NCBI GenBank assembly: GCA_009779655.1
Contig: WRDV01000022.1
Location: forward strand, 1 to 12,540
From: Dehalococcoidia bacterium
GTDB lineage: Bacteria; Chloroflexota; Dehalococcoidia; Dehalococcoidales; UBA1222
DNA length: 12,540 bases
Reading direction: 5' to 3'
In this document: piece after piece, positions 12,375-12,540 of the stretch
Position numbering within the stretch: the stretch's first letter is position 1
Layout: each line of letters begins with the position of its first letter
Translations under genes and position numbers: made by a program
The notes under the pieces: model-generated
Database searches by the model: none
What the model was told of the DNA's origin: nothing
Seen by the model: the letters and a program-made list of their open reading frames with translations, nothing else

Positions 12375-12540
12375 TTAATACTTCAGTCTATCCACCTCAA
12401 CTAGATTGAGCACTTCATCTTTGGCAGCTTGGGAAACAGCGTAGTCGCTGAAACGCCGTTTGGCAAAGATGTAAACATGGCTGTCATCATATTCGTTTAT
12501 CAGCGATACGGCACGTCGTAGCTTTTCTAGTTCTGTCTTG
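12375..12540 (-). CDS. C-terminal 54 residues of an unidentified protein (5' end beyond window)
   Basis: Only the end of this gene is present: 54 codons and a TAA stop at 12377-12375. The visible part has a charged helix (TELEKLRRAVSLI) and then a segment reading HVYIFAKRRFSDYAVSQ and ending LVEVDRLKY. The pattern of a beta strand, Phe-Ala-Lys-x-x-Phe, a helix and a final Val-x-Leu-Val-x-Val-Asp strand resembles the tail of archaeal-type ATPases with a C-terminal nuclease-like domain (DUF234 group). That likeness is a weak impression from the tail alone. Amino-acid composition looks like real coding sequence. It converges on the tRNA gene across a 170-base gap. Confidence 0.6.
   Translation of the reverse strand, partial: KTELEKLRRAVSLINEYDDSHVYIFAKRRFSDYAVSQAAKDEVLNLVEVDRLKY

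Noticed and set aside
12206..12409. Plus-strand open frames after the tRNA
   Set aside because: No ribosome binding site, no recognisable protein character, and they overlap the minus-strand gene that starts beyond the right edge.
1..12540. CRISPR arrays, transposases or insertion sequences
   Set aside because: No regularly spaced direct repeats and no transposase-like protein were seen on either strand.

Overview
The window looks like chromosomal DNA of an uncultivated Dehalococcoidia-type bacterium (phylum Chloroflexota). The main reason is the plus-strand order clpC-radA-ispD-ispF-cysS, which I recall from Dehalococcoides-like genomes. Moderate GC, sigma70-like promoters and encoded tRNA CCA fit but are not diagnostic. 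Unlike Dehalococcoides, this genome encodes c-type cytochromes and the machinery to mature them. The assignment is inference from synteny and protein style, not a search result.

Layout. Bases 1-5050 are read leftwards and form a respiratory/cytochrome block. A six-helix cytochrome b (4049-4909) is followed by two small diheme c-type cytochrome lipoproteins (3757-4038 and 3246-3629). A perfect 54-bp palindrome (3170-3223) separates these from ccmE (2659-3045), ccmF (634-2640) and a ccmA-like ABC ATPase that runs off the left edge (1-584). The cytochromes need covalent heme attachment, and the Ccm proteins (System I) provide it. Both groups are therefore probably one functional module: quinone-linked membrane cytochrome b, membrane-anchored external hemes, and their assembly factory. 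Any catalytic partner subunit lies outside the window. CcmE has the CxxxY heme-binding motif instead of the usual HxxxY.

From 5050 to 11778 everything is read rightwards: clpC (AAA+ unfoldase), radA (recombination/repair ATPase), ispD and ispF (consecutive-type enzymes of the MEP isoprenoid pathway), and cysS (cysteinyl-tRNA synthetase). radA/ispD and ispD/ispF each overlap by one base, suggesting translational coupling. cysS has its own extended -10 promoter placed so close to the ATG that its mRNA is probably leaderless or nearly so.

The right end holds a small two-helix membrane protein on the minus strand (11779-11991), a tRNA-Ala(GGC) gene (12129-12204), about 170 bp with no gene, and the C-terminal end of an unidentified minus-strand gene (12375-12540). 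Seven promoters can be read by eye. Four have a 17-bp spacer with clear -35 and -10 boxes (cytochrome b, second cytochrome, clpC, tRNA), one is a weaker 17-bp-spaced promoter (small membrane protein), and two are extended -10 types (ccmE, cysS).
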